Notes under the pieces: model-generated | The model's database searches: none | Told to the model about the DNA's origin: nothing | The model's input: only the letters and a program-made list of their open reading frames with translations | NCBI GenBank assembly: GCA_038087035.1 | Contig: CP051187.1 | Coordinates: forward strand, 4,159,001-4,223,000 | Length of the DNA stretch: 64,000 nt | Direction of reading: 5' to 3' | Source: Gloeotrichia echinulata CP02 | Lineage (GTDB): Bacteria; Cyanobacteriota; Cyanobacteriia; Cyanobacteriales; Nostocaceae | In this document: piece after piece, positions 46,111 to 54,942 of the stretch | Layout of the letters: each line of letters opens with the position of its first letter | Position numbering within the stretch: the first letter of the stretch is position 1 | Position numbers and translations under genes: made by a program

Positions 46111-46281
46111 TCAATCCGCAGGATTGACAGGGTACAGGGTCGATTCGCTATTTCTAACTTTGAGGGAATCTATGAAATCTTCAATTACATGAGTCATGGT
46201 TTTATCATTTTGACTTGCATATAACCGCAGCTTATTTAATCTACGCTCTGATATTCTCAAGTTTAATGCTTTGTTTTTCAT
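46111..46281 (-). CDS. Small ribbon-helix-helix protein, divergent from tnpB
   Basis: 56 aa: KNKALNLRISERRLNKLRLY then ASQNDKTMTHVIEDFIDSLK. The ALNLRIS strand, followed by two helices with the loop (NDKT) and MTHVIEDFIDSL, is a typical Arc/CopG-like RHH DNA-binding fold. It starts 66 bases from the tnpB start in opposite direction. RHH proteins usually repress their own promoter, so it may control both genes; that is inference. Too short for most gene callers. Ends VRNSESTLYPVNPAD. Confidence 0.72.
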   Translation of the reverse strand: MKNKALNLRISERRLNKLRLYASQNDKTMTHVIEDFIDSLKVRNSESTLYPVNPAD

Positions 46282-46731
46282 CAGTGCCTACACTTTGCCT
46301 TTACGTTTATGTTATCCTATTTGCAGGTCGAAAAACAAAGGATAAAAATGAAGACATCATACCAGTACAAAATCAAGCCAACTAAACAGCAAGCTCATAA
46401 GATAGATAAAACTCTGGAAATGCTGCGTTATCAATACAATTATCTGCTTGCTCAAAGGTTCGATTGGTATGAGCAAAATCGTTGTCTTATTGACAGATGT
46501 CCATTAATTTGTCATTTACCAGAGTTAAAAGAACAACCTAACTACTACAATCAAAAAGCATCCTTGGTTCAACTCAAAGTAGATAGACCCTGGTACAAAG
46601 AAATTCACTCTCAAGTATTACAGGAAGTTCCCAAAAAAGTTGAATTGGCTTTTGACAGATGGTTGAGCGGTGATGTTACAGCACTTTCCAGCAATGTGAA
46701 GTACAATATGTAAGATAGATAAATTATTATT

Positions 46732-47157
46732 ATGAAACCATATTCCGTCGATCTGAGAGAAAAAATAGTCAATGCTTATCAGTTAGGAAATATTTCAGTT
46801 AGAAAGTTAGCTGTAAACTTTGGTGTTGGTAAAGCTTTTGTACAAAAAATGTTGAGACAGTATAAAGAGAAAGGACATGTTAATCCTGGTAAGCAAGGGA
46901 CAAGAAAAAAAGCGGTATTAGCAGATTCTGCGGCTCAACTTGTTGCATTGGTAAAAAAGTATCCAGATGCAACTCTCTCTGAATATTGTGAATATTGGCT
47001 CTTAACTGAGGGGCAACTAGTGAGTTCCAGCATGATGTGTAGAGAATTGCAAAAATTAAATCTAACTCGTAAAAAAAAACGGTTCGCAGCAGTCAGGCAG
47101 CTACCGATAGAGTTCAATTGCTCAGGTGTGAATACAGAGAGAAAGTCAGAGATATAG
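46732..47157 (+). CDS. IS630 transposase, first frame (DNA-binding part)
   Basis: 141 aa before the stop. MKPYSVDLREKIVNAYQLGN is the usual IS630 start, with two helix-turn-helix regions (ISVRKLAVNFGVGKAFVQKM; LSEYCEYWLLTEGQLVSSSM). After LNLTRK the DNA has nine A's (47071-47079); a -1 shift there joins this frame to the DDE frame, as is known for IS630 relatives. Without slippage the product ends at SGVNTERKSEI and would be a truncated binding protein. Confidence 0.9.
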   Translation: MKPYSVDLREKIVNAYQLGNISVRKLAVNFGVGKAFVQKMLRQYKEKGHVNPGKQGTRKKAVLADSAAQLVALVKKYPDATLSEYCEYWLLTEGQLVSSSMMCRELQKLNLTRKKKRFAAVRQLPIEFNCSGVNTERKSEI

Positions 47158-47678
47158 AGCCGAAAAATCTGGTTTTTTTGGATGAAGCAGGCTTACTGCT
47201 TGGGTTAATGCGTCCAAAAGCTCGTAGTGAAAAAGGAAGTAGAGTATATGATGTAAAACCATTTTATCGAGGTAAAAAAGTCACTATTATCGGCGCAATC
47301 AGTATGGATAAAGTATTGGCTGTGATGACACTAGATGGTTCAATGGATAGTAATGCTTTTCGCGTGTTTATAGAAAAGTTGTTAGTGCCTCAATTATGGA
47401 AAGGTGCAGTTGTCATAATGGATAACCTATTTGCCCATAAGATCGATGAAATTACGCCCATAATTGAATCTGTTGGTGCCAGTGTCATCAATCTATCTTC
47501 TTATTCACCAGATTTTAATCCCATTGAACATTGGTGGTCACAGCTTAAAGCTTTTATCAAAACATTTTCTCCAAAAACTACTCAAATGGTAGATGTATTG
47601 ATTGCAATTGCTTTAAATCTAATCAATCCTATGCATCTGCGAAATTGGTTTGCTAACTGCTGCTACTGTACTTCATGA
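47073..47678 (+). CDS. IS630 transposase, second frame (DDE catalytic part)
   Basis: Open from 47073 after a TAA at 47070; expected to be read by -1 frameshift at the A9 run, giving KKTVRSSQAATDRVQLLRCE. Catalytic residues are intact: LVFLDEAG (D), VVIMDNLFAHK (D), YSPDFNPIEHWW (E). An ATG-like TTG at 47118 could start a free-standing product but is less likely. 'Cut and paste' at TA sites. Confidence 0.88.
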   Translation, partial: KKTVRSSQAATDRVQLLRCEYREKVRDIEPKNLVFLDEAGLLLGLMRPKARSEKGSRVYDVKPFYRGKKVTIIGAISMDKVLAVMTLDGSMDSNAFRVFIEKLLVPQLWKGAVVIMDNLFAHKIDEITPIIESVGASVINLSSYSPDFNPIEHWWSQLKAFIKTFSPKTTQMVDVLIAIALNLINPMHLRNWFANCCYCTS

Positions 47679-48570
47679 TTCAGGAAAGTGCTGTAATGGC
47701 AAAAAATCTGGTAGACCTAGATTCAAGAGTAAAGCGCAATATAAAACTTTCACTTATACCCAATTTAAGAGCCATCATTTTGTTGATAACAAAATTACCC
47801 TATCAAAAATTGGTGATATCAAAGTAATTGTTCATCGCCCAATACCCGATGGATTTGATATGAAAACTGTATCTGTAACTAAGAAGGCTGACGGGTATTA
47901 TGTAACTCTAAGTCTTGATGATAAAACAGTCCCCACGATTAAACCTGATTTCAATCCTGACAATATTGTAGGTATTGATGTTGGCTTAATTGATTTTTAT
48001 GTAGCGTCTGATGGTTTGAGAATTGCCACACCAAAACATTTACGCAAAGCTGAAGGTAGACTAAAATCAGCACAGCGTAAAGTTTCAAGACGTAAAAAAG
48101 GTTCTAACCGTCACAAAAAAGCTATTGAGAAACTAGGCAAACAGCACAAAAAAGTTGCCGATACTCGCAGAGATTTTCACTTGAAAACAGCTAAATCACT
48201 GCTTGATAAGTATGATGTCGTCGCTGTTGAGAAGTTGAATATAAAAGGACTAGTTAAAACAAGACTGGCTAAAAGTATTAATGACGCTGGATGGGGGCAG
48301 TTCATAACCATACTTTCAAACAAAGCCGCAAACGCTGGTTTGAAGGTGATAGCTGTAAATCCAAACGGCACAAGCCAAGAATGTTCTAACTGTGGTCACA
48401 AAGTTAAAAAAGCGTTATCCCATTCGCGAAGCGTGTCGTAGACAAGAATACACAACTGTCCTGTTTGTCATACTAGTTTGTGTAGAGATTTGAACGCTGC
48501 CATAAACATAAAGGCGCGTGGGACGCACGCCCTCAAAGCTCAATTAATGTTCTCAAAGAGAAGTCATTGA

Positions 48571-48660
48571 GAAGCCCACACTCACCCGAACGCGAGTGCG
48601 TCTGTACGCAGAGAAGGGGAGTGTGTGGAGTACGTCACGGAAGACCCAAAACCCTGGATG
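48571..48660 (+). ncRNA. TnpB element right end, candidate omega-RNA scaffold
   Basis: Directly after tnpB: GAAGCCCACACTCACCC ... GGGGAGTGTGTGGAG forms an imperfect stem enclosing CGAGTGCG/TGTACGCAG. In IS200/IS605 elements the guide RNA overlaps the tnpB 3' end and right end. The exact ends are not determined; the guide would be the flank after about 48640. Inference from position and structure. Confidence 0.45.
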
Positions 48661-48761
48661 TATCGATGAAGCGAGCCAAATTAAGTTGGCAAATTTCCCG
48701 CCTCGTCCTTGTTTTGCGTTAATTTTAAATGTGAAGTTAATTTAAGGACTGCAAAAAAATA

Positions 48762-48944
48762 ATGGATTTACAAACTCTAAAAGAAAGAATTGGCGTAGTT
48801 GAGGGTAAACGCGAGTACCTACTGAGCTTGTTAGAGCAACCAAACCTGGGAACTTTGAGAATTGACATAAATCAGGCTTTAGAAGAATTAGATGACTTAA
48901 TTGATGAATTTAGACGTACAGTTGGGGAAACAGAAAATAATTAA
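48762..48944 (+). CDS. Small helical hypothetical protein
   Basis: Not recognised by family. 60 aa, ATG 48762, with TAAGGACT about 12-19 bases upstream. MDLQTLKERIGVVEGKREYL and LRIDINQALEELDDLIDEFR suggest two amphipathic helices or a short coiled coil, acidic overall. Cyanobacteria have many short conserved proteins like this. It lies just outside the tnpB element. Confidence 0.6.
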   Translation: MDLQTLKERIGVVEGKREYLLSLLEQPNLGTLRIDINQALEELDDLIDEFRRTVGETENN

Positions 48945-48949
48945 GCTAA

Positions 48950-49070
48950 AATCAGGCATTGGGCATTGGGCATAGCGCATAAGGCATAGCGCATTGGAAC
49001 GCTTTCCCAATCCCCAATCCCCAATCCCCAATCCCCAATCCCCAATCCCCAATCCCCAATCCTAAAACTC
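48950..49070. repeat. GGGCATT/GCATAGC units and CAATCCC array
   Basis: GGGCATTGGGCATAGCGCAT units, then about seven CAATCCC heptamers (49009-49062). Confidence 0.9.
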
Positions 49071-49096
49071 CGTCCACAAGGGGATGGAGTTTTTTA
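49066..49096. terminator. Terminator hairpin before the REC gene end
   Basis: AAAACTCCGTCC - ACAAG - GGGATGGAGTTTTTT: AAAACTCC pairs with GGAGTTTT, with A- and T-runs on both strands, so it can serve both convergent genes. It touches the stop of the REC gene. Confidence 0.75.
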
Positions 49097-49510
49097 TGTT
49101 GCACCTGATGTGTCTCCTGCACGTTGTCCTAATTGTCTGACTAAAGCTATGAGTTCGGTCGTAGGGATATCTTTTTTGCAAATATCATCAAAGGTAGGCA
49201 TTGCCTTTGTCTCCTTTAAATACCCATCTTCCACGGAAGAATAAGCAAGTATCTGAGTTTTAGGGGATATAGCTTTAATATGACTAGAGGCACTCCAACC
49301 ATCCATGACTGGCATTTGCAAATCTAGCACAATCACATCAGGGTAGCAGCGTTTAACCATATCTATAGCCTCTTGACCATTACTGGCTAAACCTACAACT
49401 TGAATATTTTCTTGGCAAGAAAAAGCTAATTGTAGGGTTAAACGAGTCAGTTCGTGATCATCAACCACTAGAACACGTAAGGTAGAAGACTGACAGGACA
49501 ACATTAACAT
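49094..49510 (-). CDS. Single-domain response regulator (REC)
   Basis: 138 aa. VLVVDDHELTRLTLQLAFSC gives the acidic pair, VIVLDLQMPVMDGWSA the phospho-Asp, ILAYSSVED the Thr/Ser switch, and CKKDIPTTELIALVRQL the conserved Lys (KKD in place of the usual KP). No output domain follows, and the stop is near a terminator. Partner kinase not adjacent. Start ATG 49510 (or 49504). Confidence 0.88.
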   Translation of the reverse strand: MLMLSCQSSTLRVLVVDDHELTRLTLQLAFSCQENIQVVGLASNGQEAIDMVKRCYPDVIVLDLQMPVMDGWSASSHIKAISPKTQILAYSSVEDGYLKETKAMPTFDDICKKDIPTTELIALVRQLGQRAGDTSGAT

Positions 49511-49668
49511 TCAAGGATAAGAAAAACTGGACACAATAACTTTTCTAGTTTATGGGAACAAGTGCCAGCAGTTACTCTATCCTATGGTTGAATAATGTGT
49601 GTACCGACGGCAATTAATGGAAATAACTGGGAAAACTAGATAATTTTTCCAAATTAAAGTAACTTGCG

Positions 49669-51882
49669 CTAATTGTCAAGATTATAAGCATGATTTTTTG
49701 CCTCAATTAAAGTTGAGGCAATAGTAGTTGAGCGCAATACCATATTCATGAGGGTTTTTTGTGAATCAGCTTCTAAACCATTTTCACAAGGACGCCGTTG
49801 AATGTAACTACCATTGGGTTGTAATTCCCATGCTAGGCGGTTATCTGCTAGCATAATTCCTAATATTTCTTGCAAATCTTTGGCAATATCTGGGTCTTGC
49901 ACTGGGGTAATTACTTCGACTCGTCGATCTAAATTGCGGCGCATCCAATCAGCACTCCCAATATAAATTTCCTCCTGGCCATTGTTATAGAAGTAAAAAA
50001 TGCGGGAGTGTTCTAAAAAACGACCAATAATGCTGATAATGCGAATATTTTCACTAATGTCTTTGAGTCCTGGACGCAAGCAACAAACGCCGCGAATAAT
50101 CAAGTCAATTTGCACTCCGGCGCGGGAAGCTTCGTATAAAGAAGCGATGATTTGCGGATCGACTAGGGAATTCATTTTGGCAACAATGCGCCCGGAAAAT
50201 CCATTTTGAACATTTTCGATTTCCCGATGAATTAGGTCTAAAAAGCGATCGCGCATATTCACCGGAGCAACTAATAATTCTCGATAAGACTTTTGTCGGG
50301 AGTAGCCGGTCAAAAAATTAAATATATCGGTGATATCAGAACCCAAGTCTTCACGACAGGTAAATAATCCTAAATCTGTATACAATCGTGCAGTTTTTGG
50401 GTTATAATTACCAGTACCGATATGCACATAGCGACGCATCCGGTCTTTTTCGCGTCGTACCACCATGACAATTTTGCTGTGGGTCTTTAGCCCAACCAAA
50501 CCATAAACAACGTGAACCCCCATTCTTTCCAGACGCCTTGCCCAGTAAATATTATTTTCCTCATCAAACCGGGCTTTTAATTCCACTAGTACAGAGACCT
50601 GTTTACCATTTTCTGCAGCATCAATTAAAGCATTGACTATTGGTGAGTCACCAGAAGTCCGGTAAAGGGTCATCTTGATGGCTAGTACATTTGGATCATG
50701 GGCGGCGTGGGTAATAAAGCGGACTACAGTTGCCGAAAAGGATTGATAGGGATGGTGTACGAGTAAATCCTTTTCGCGAATGACAGCAAAAAAGTCTTTT
50801 CCTTCCTCGACTTCCGACCCATCGGAGTCGATGCTAGGTTCGCGCAGGCGTTGCAGGCGGGCTGGGACTACAGACTGACGTGGAGGGTCTTTGAGTTCGC
50901 TTAGGGGTAATGCCATAAAGTACATTAAATCCCGTAATCCCAAGAGTCCATCTACTTCATAAACATCGCTTTCTGTCAAGTCCAAATCTTGTAATAATCG
51001 CGATCGCACTGCTTGGGGAGTCTGGGATTGAATTTCTAGCCTGACGGTTGTCCCACCCATGCGCCGTTTGCGGAGTTCTTGTTCAATCGCCAACAGCAAA
51101 TCATCGGCTTCATCTTCTTCTAGAGCCAAATCGGCGTCACGGGTAATGCGGAAGGGATGATATTCTTGGATATTCATGCCCGGAAATAGGGATTCCAAAT
51201 TATGGGCGATCGCCTGTTCTAAAGGTACCCCAGTCCAGTTGGCTGGTTGTCCGTTGTGGTTAACTCCCAACTCTGGCGGTAAAGGTAAAAATCGCGGTAG
51301 AACTTTCGGGACCTTGACCCGCGCAAAAAATTCTTCTTCAGTTTCTGGGTTTTTGATCATCACAGCCAAATTCAGGCTGAGATTAGAAATGTAGGGAAAC
51401 GGATGGCTAGGGTCAACAGCTAAGGGTGTCAGAACGGGAAATATTTGTTCTTCAAAATAGTGATCTAAATAAGTCCGCTGTTTCTGAGTCAAATCTATGT
51501 AGTCCAGAATGTGGATACCGTGATTTGTTAACAAAGGTCGCAAGACTTGCTCAAAATGCTGGTGCTGTTTGGTTACTTGGGGGCTAAGGGTAAACCTAAT
51601 ATCGTCTAACTGTTGTTGTGGCGTGCGTCCATCGGGAGTTAACAAGCTGACCTTGGCTTCTACCTGTTGCTTTAAACCTGCAACCCGCACCATAAAAAAC
51701 TCATCTAAGTTAGAGCTGAAGATTGCCAAAAACTTGAGCCTTTCTAGCAGGGGCGTTCGCTGGTCGCAGGCTTCATGCAACACCCGGCTATTAAACTCCA
51801 ACCAACTTAACTCTCGGTTGATGTAGTATTGCGGGTCACTCAGATTGATGATAGGAGTGACGCTCTTTTTCGATTTTGGCAT
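49669..51882 (-). CDS. ppk1: Polyphosphate kinase 1
   Basis: 737 aa from ATG 51882 (MPKSKKSVTPIINLSDPQYY), AGAGGACACC upstream; the frame extends ten codons further. N-terminal YYINRELSWLEFNSRVLHEA, FFMVRVAGLKQQVEAKVSLL; catalytic region FARFDEENNIYWARRLE-like core and YVHIGTGNYNPKTARLYTDL with the autophosphorylated His, C-terminal IIRGVCCLRPG and SRIFYFYNNGQEEIYIGSAD. Makes polyphosphate from ATP reversibly. Appears monocistronic. Confidence 0.96.
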   Translation of the reverse strand: MPKSKKSVTPIINLSDPQYYINRELSWLEFNSRVLHEACDQRTPLLERLKFLAIFSSNLDEFFMVRVAGLKQQVEAKVSLLTPDGRTPQQQLDDIRFTLSPQVTKQHQHFEQVLRPLLTNHGIHILDYIDLTQKQRTYLDHYFEEQIFPVLTPLAVDPSHPFPYISNLSLNLAVMIKNPETEEEFFARVKVPKVLPRFLPLPPELGVNHNGQPANWTGVPLEQAIAHNLESLFPGMNIQEYHPFRITRDADLALEEDEADDLLLAIEQELRKRRMGGTTVRLEIQSQTPQAVRSRLLQDLDLTESDVYEVDGLLGLRDLMYFMALPLSELKDPPRQSVVPARLQRLREPSIDSDGSEVEEGKDFFAVIREKDLLVHHPYQSFSATVVRFITHAAHDPNVLAIKMTLYRTSGDSPIVNALIDAAENGKQVSVLVELKARFDEENNIYWARRLERMGVHVVYGLVGLKTHSKIVMVVRREKDRMRRYVHIGTGNYNPKTARLYTDLGLFTCREDLGSDITDIFNFLTGYSRQKSYRELLVAPVNMRDRFLDLIHREIENVQNGFSGRIVAKMNSLVDPQIIASLYEASRAGVQIDLIIRGVCCLRPGLKDISENIRIISIIGRFLEHSRIFYFYNNGQEEIYIGSADWMRRNLDRRVEVITPVQDPDIAKDLQEILGIMLADNRLAWELQPNGSYIQRRPCENGLEADSQKTLMNMVLRSTTIASTLIEAKNHAYNLDN

Positions 51883-51952
51883 GGTGTCCTCTGGGCAGGG
51901 GGTGCAACCCATTCAATTGGAGAATAATCAATATCTTAATTGAACAAAAATG

Positions 51953-52017
51953 TTTCGCGCAGTCCCCACCTAAAAATACTATAAAAATATTTACATTTTA
52001 GGTGGGGTAAGCGAAAC
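51953..52017. repeat. 65-bp inverted repeat upstream of ppk1
   Basis: GTTTCGCGCAGTCCCCACCT and AGGTGGGGTAAGCGAAAC pair, with CCCCACCTAAAA/TTTTAGGTGGGG a perfect 12-bp inner stem and an AT-rich loop. No T-run follows on either strand, so it is not a simple terminator. Confidence 0.75.
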
Positions 52018-53049
52018 CAGTATAAAACGCGCAGCAACAATTATTCTTTCATGCTATCATTCTAATAATTAGTTTTTGCGGTACTGTAAAAGCTTTACGG
52101 CCGGAGACATAGACCAATTTCACTAATTATTTATAACCAGTAAAAAGTCATTATATTCATAATACTTTTTACTAGGGTGTTCGTAAGCGAAAGTTCTAAC
52201 GACACACTGAGAACGCCAGTAACCCTGGTAACGCTCAAGAAGTATTACAGCTTCTTAGCGCACGAATCCCCATCTATAATCTTTGATTTAGATGGGGTGC
52301 GTTCAAATCAGACTCAAAGTACCGCTGCGTCAAGGCTTGATCTAATACCAACAAGACTTACGCGGCGAGGCTATTCGTGGAGATCGGGCATTTTGGGCAT
52401 TGGTTAATTTTTCTTGCTCCATAACCTAAACCCGCTCAAAACCTACGCAGTATTGAATCATAACCAATTCCAAAAATCCTAGCCACACATCGAGAATCTG
52501 TAGGGGCGCAAGGCCTTGCGCCCCCAACACTCCTCGGTTAAGTCCAAAGGCGCCAACTGAACCTTGTCTCGCTCCCACGCAGAGCATGGGAGCGAGATAT
52601 AGTGGGCAGCCGCCTCAAGGACGGATGAGTTGAGGCAGAGCCTCATGATAGGCATTTCCAGCCAGAGGCTGGAAACGAGACTGCCCAAGGTTTTTAGCTT
52701 ACAGCAATTTTCACTCATTTGAACCACAGATCTTCGTAGGGGCGCAAGGCCTTGCGCCCCTACCCTGTGGTCTATTTACCTGAAAATGGCTGTAAGTTGA
52801 CACCAATGAAGGCCTTGCGCCCCCAACACTCCTCGGTTAAACCCAAAGGCGCCAACTCAACCTTATTGATCTATTGAATAGATATTTCAATACATGTAAT
52901 GGTTGATTTGTCAATAGTATAACTCATCACATCTATCAGGGGTTATGCATAACAATGTTCAAAGTTCGGTATTTGTGCTGAGATGCTTCCGTGTTAGCAA
53001 AGTTATATTTAAAACGTAAATCGGACATAACAAGAGGAGCTTGTTAACC
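52018..53049. repeat. Spacer with palindromic and direct repeats
   Basis: CCCCATCT/AGATGGGG hairpin (about 52267-52297); GGGCGCAAGGCCTTGCGCCC-type palindromes at about 52503 and 52739 and a half copy at 52809; a ~56-bp direct repeat 52510-52565 and 52809-52864; CTCGCTCCCACGC/GCATGGGAGCGAG (52568-52596); CCAGCCAGAGGCTGG (52660). A 76-codon frame (52177-52407) is repeat-derived. No gene is called. Confidence 0.75.
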
Positions 53050-53499
53050 ATGAAACTTTCAATAATCATCAAAAGCAGCGTTTGTGTATTAGGTTTGGTC
53101 AGTGCAGCAAATTTATTGGCGGCGCCTGCAAATGCAGGTCAAGCTTCTGCTCGCGCTGCTGCTACAGTTAGCAGAGCTGATGGTATAACTGAAACCGTGA
53201 GCGGTGAAGTGGTGTTACCTAGCGGTATGTATTTTAAGCCAACTACAGGAACTTTAAAAGTTACACCTGAGATAAATGGTGTGGGAGAGACTACTGAAAG
53301 CATAACATCTCTAGCCTTTGACGCAGGTGCAGTTGAGATTATATCGAACGTCACAGGTGCAAATAGTCCAAATATCGAATCAGCCATTGTCAAGATTATC
53401 GAGGGTATCAACGCTGGTACTACAGCCAGTAAATTTCAAGATATCACAGCCATTATCAAAGCAGCTGGTGGTACTAATGGCTTCGTCGGCTTAGAATAG
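53050..53499 (+). CDS. Secreted protein of unknown function, paralogue 1
   Basis: Not recognised. 149 aa from ATG 53050; AGAGGAG lies 12-18 bases upstream, so a TTG at 53041 is an alternative. Signal peptide KLSIIIKSSVCVLGLVSAAN ... AAPANAG with cleavage after ANA. Mature part starts GQASARAAATVSRADGITET and contains SGEVVLPSGMYF, LKVTP and ESITSLAFDAGAVEIISN. No Cys in the mature chain, no membrane anchor. Composition suggests a beta-rich, Thr/Ala-rich exported protein. A clear paralogue is at 54083 in the same orientation; a large outer-membrane protein faces them. Confidence 0.8.
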   Translation: MKLSIIIKSSVCVLGLVSAANLLAAPANAGQASARAAATVSRADGITETVSGEVVLPSGMYFKPTTGTLKVTPEINGVGETTESITSLAFDAGAVEIISNVTGANSPNIESAIVKIIEGINAGTTASKFQDITAIIKAAGGTNGFVGLE

Positions 53500-53818
53500 A
53501 CTGATTTTTGCCTTGTATAAAATGACAAAAGCGTGAAAACCCATCGGTTTTGAGCCGTGGGGTGAAGGGTGACTGGGAAATAATCTTTCAGACCCTGGAT
53601 GGATATTGCATAGATGTAGATGTTTGGGTATTGTCGGGGCTATTGCCTACAGTAAATGGTAAATAAATGTTTACCTATATGCTAGGTATATGTATGAAAG
53701 AATTTGGTAATTCTGAATAAAGCTCCTTGGCTGACTACGCTTTAAACCTTAATGTCATGATTTGTTAAGGTTTAAAATAGGGAGCAATTAAATAATAATT
53801 GCAAAATATTATATTACT

Positions 53819-53865
53819 CACAACCCTGGTTTCTTTAAGAAGCTGGGGTTGTGATTTTTGCGGGA
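53819..53865 (+). terminator. Rho-independent terminator
   Basis: CACAACCCTGGTTTCTT - TA - AGAAGCTGGGGTTGTG with ATTTTT following; ~17-bp stem with G-U pairs. About 320 bases after paralogue 1, so it closes either a long 3' UTR or an unrecognised transcript in 53500-53818. Confidence 0.75.
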
Positions 53866-53880
53866 GAGGAGACATACAGC

Positions 53881-53973
53881 CAATACTGCGTAGGTTTTGA
53901 AAATCGCAAAGCGTGAAACCCTTGTAGAGAAGTTACATGTAACGTCTCTACATTCGTTAACCGAGCAGTATTG
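53881..53973. repeat. MITE-like element with GTAGAGA...TCTCTAC palindrome
   Basis: Ends CAATACTGC and GCAGTATTG; interior GTAGAGAAGTTACATGTAAC then GTCTCTAC (53924-53951). Related end sequences (CTACGCAGTATTGAATC) occur at about 52443 and at 40650. Confidence 0.75.
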
Positions 53974-54082
53974 AGCGGGAAACGCTATATACAAATTTTT
54001 TGTAGTCTATTATACGAAGTTTTTTAGTAAATAAGAGGTATATTGCACAATCAAAACAAACAACATCAACAGTGAATAAATG

Positions 54083-54526
54083 ATGAGTAGTCGATTGTGC
54101 CAATTATCTAAAAATATTACAAGAAGCTTTTATCTGTTAGGTTTGGTAAGTGTAGCGAATTTTATAGCTGCGCCAGCAAATGCTGATCAAGCAGTTGCGC
54201 GTGGGGCTGTGACATTAGTTTCACCTTCGGGCGCTTATCAAAGTATTAGTGGCGAAGTGTTTTTACCAAGTGGTATGTATTTTAATTCGGGAAACAATCC
54301 TACTTTAATAGTTACGCCTACGTTTAGTAATACAGGAACAACAAATGAAAGGATATCTTCTCTGTCTTTAAGAGTAGGACAAGCTACTGAAATCATAACT
54401 AATAACGCCACCTCTTTGCTTTCTAAAACTCCACAAACAGTAAATAATACAACCACAATTGAAAATACATCTGCTCTAATTCAGTCGATTACTGGTGATC
54501 AAACCCCGTTAGGGCCTATGGAATAA
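54083..54526 (+). CDS. Secreted protein of unknown function, paralogue 2
   Basis: Not recognised. 147 aa from ATG 54083 (a second ATG directly upstream at 54080). Signal peptide around SFYLLGLVSVANFIAAPANA, then DQAVARGAVTLVSPSGAYQS, SGEVFLPSGMYF, LIVTP, ERISSLSLRVGQATEIITN, ending GPME. It shares with the upstream protein the blocks LGLVS-AN, AAPANA-QA-AR, SGEV-LPSGMYF, VTP and EII-N in the same order. No Cys in the mature part. Followed by heptamer arrays. Confidence 0.8.
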   Translation: MSSRLCQLSKNITRSFYLLGLVSVANFIAAPANADQAVARGAVTLVSPSGAYQSISGEVFLPSGMYFNSGNNPTLIVTPTFSNTGTTNERISSLSLRVGQATEIITNNATSLLSKTPQTVNNTTTIENTSALIQSITGDQTPLGPME

Positions 54527-54561
54527 AGGATTTTCAGGGAATAACCACAGATACTTGTAAA

Positions 54562-54885
54562 TGAGTAATGAGTAATGAGTAATGAGTAATGAGTTAGGAG
54601 TTAGGAGTTAGGAGTTAGGAGTGATGAGTGATGAGTGATGAGTGATGAGTGATGAGTGATGAGTGATGAGTGATGAGTGATGAGTGATGAGTGATGAGTG
54701 ATGAGTGATGAGTGATGAGTGATGAGTGATGAGTGATGAGTGATGAGTGATGAGTGATGAGTGATGAGTTAGGAGTGATGAGTTAGGAGTGATGAGTTAG
54801 GAGTGATGAGTTAGGAGTGATGAGTTAGGAGTGATGAGTTAGGAGTGATGAGTTAGGAGTGATGAGTTAGGAGTTAGGAGTGGAT
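54562..54885. repeat. GATGAGT heptamer array with 14-bp higher-order section
   Basis: TAATGAG (four copies), GTTAGGA (four), then about 21 copies of GATGAGT (54617-54768), then seven 14-bp units GTGATGAGTTAGGA (about 54768-54870). Confidence 0.95.
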
Positions 54886-54942
54886 TATTTTTTATTTTTC
54901 TTTCAACTTGTTGATTGAAGTTGTTAATATATTAATAATTCT

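Larger units (their letters stand above)
46679..47693 (+). mobile_element. IS630-family insertion sequence, 1015 bp, TA target site
   Basis: Terminal inverted repeats CAGCACTTTCC...GAAGTACA at both ends; TA flanks at 46677-46678 and 47694-47695. It carries two overlapping transposase frames and sits in tnpB. The near-clean ends and intact DDE motifs suggest recent arrival. Confidence 0.92.
46348..48570 (+). pseudogene. tnpB: TnpB (IS200/IS605-type RNA-guided nuclease), split by IS630 and a stop-bearing repeat
   Basis: Start ATG 46348 (MKTSYQYKIKPTKQQAHKID) with AAAGGA upstream. The 5' part runs to about 46678; removing 46679-47695 rejoins LSGDV directly to NGKKSGRPRFK in frame. RuvC-I GIDVGLIDFYVASDG, RuvC-II VAVEKLNIKGL, zinc ribbon CSNCGHK ... 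CPVCH, RuvC-III RDLNAAIN are all present. A second lesion at about 48420-48444 adds eight codons including TAG, between the two zinc-ribbon CxxC pairs, so even the uninterrupted gene would stop before RuvC-III. Natural stop TGA 48568-48570. Confidence 0.9.

Noticed and set aside
52177..52407. 76-codon plus-strand frame
   Set aside because: Mostly hairpin and repeat sequence; no supporting signals.
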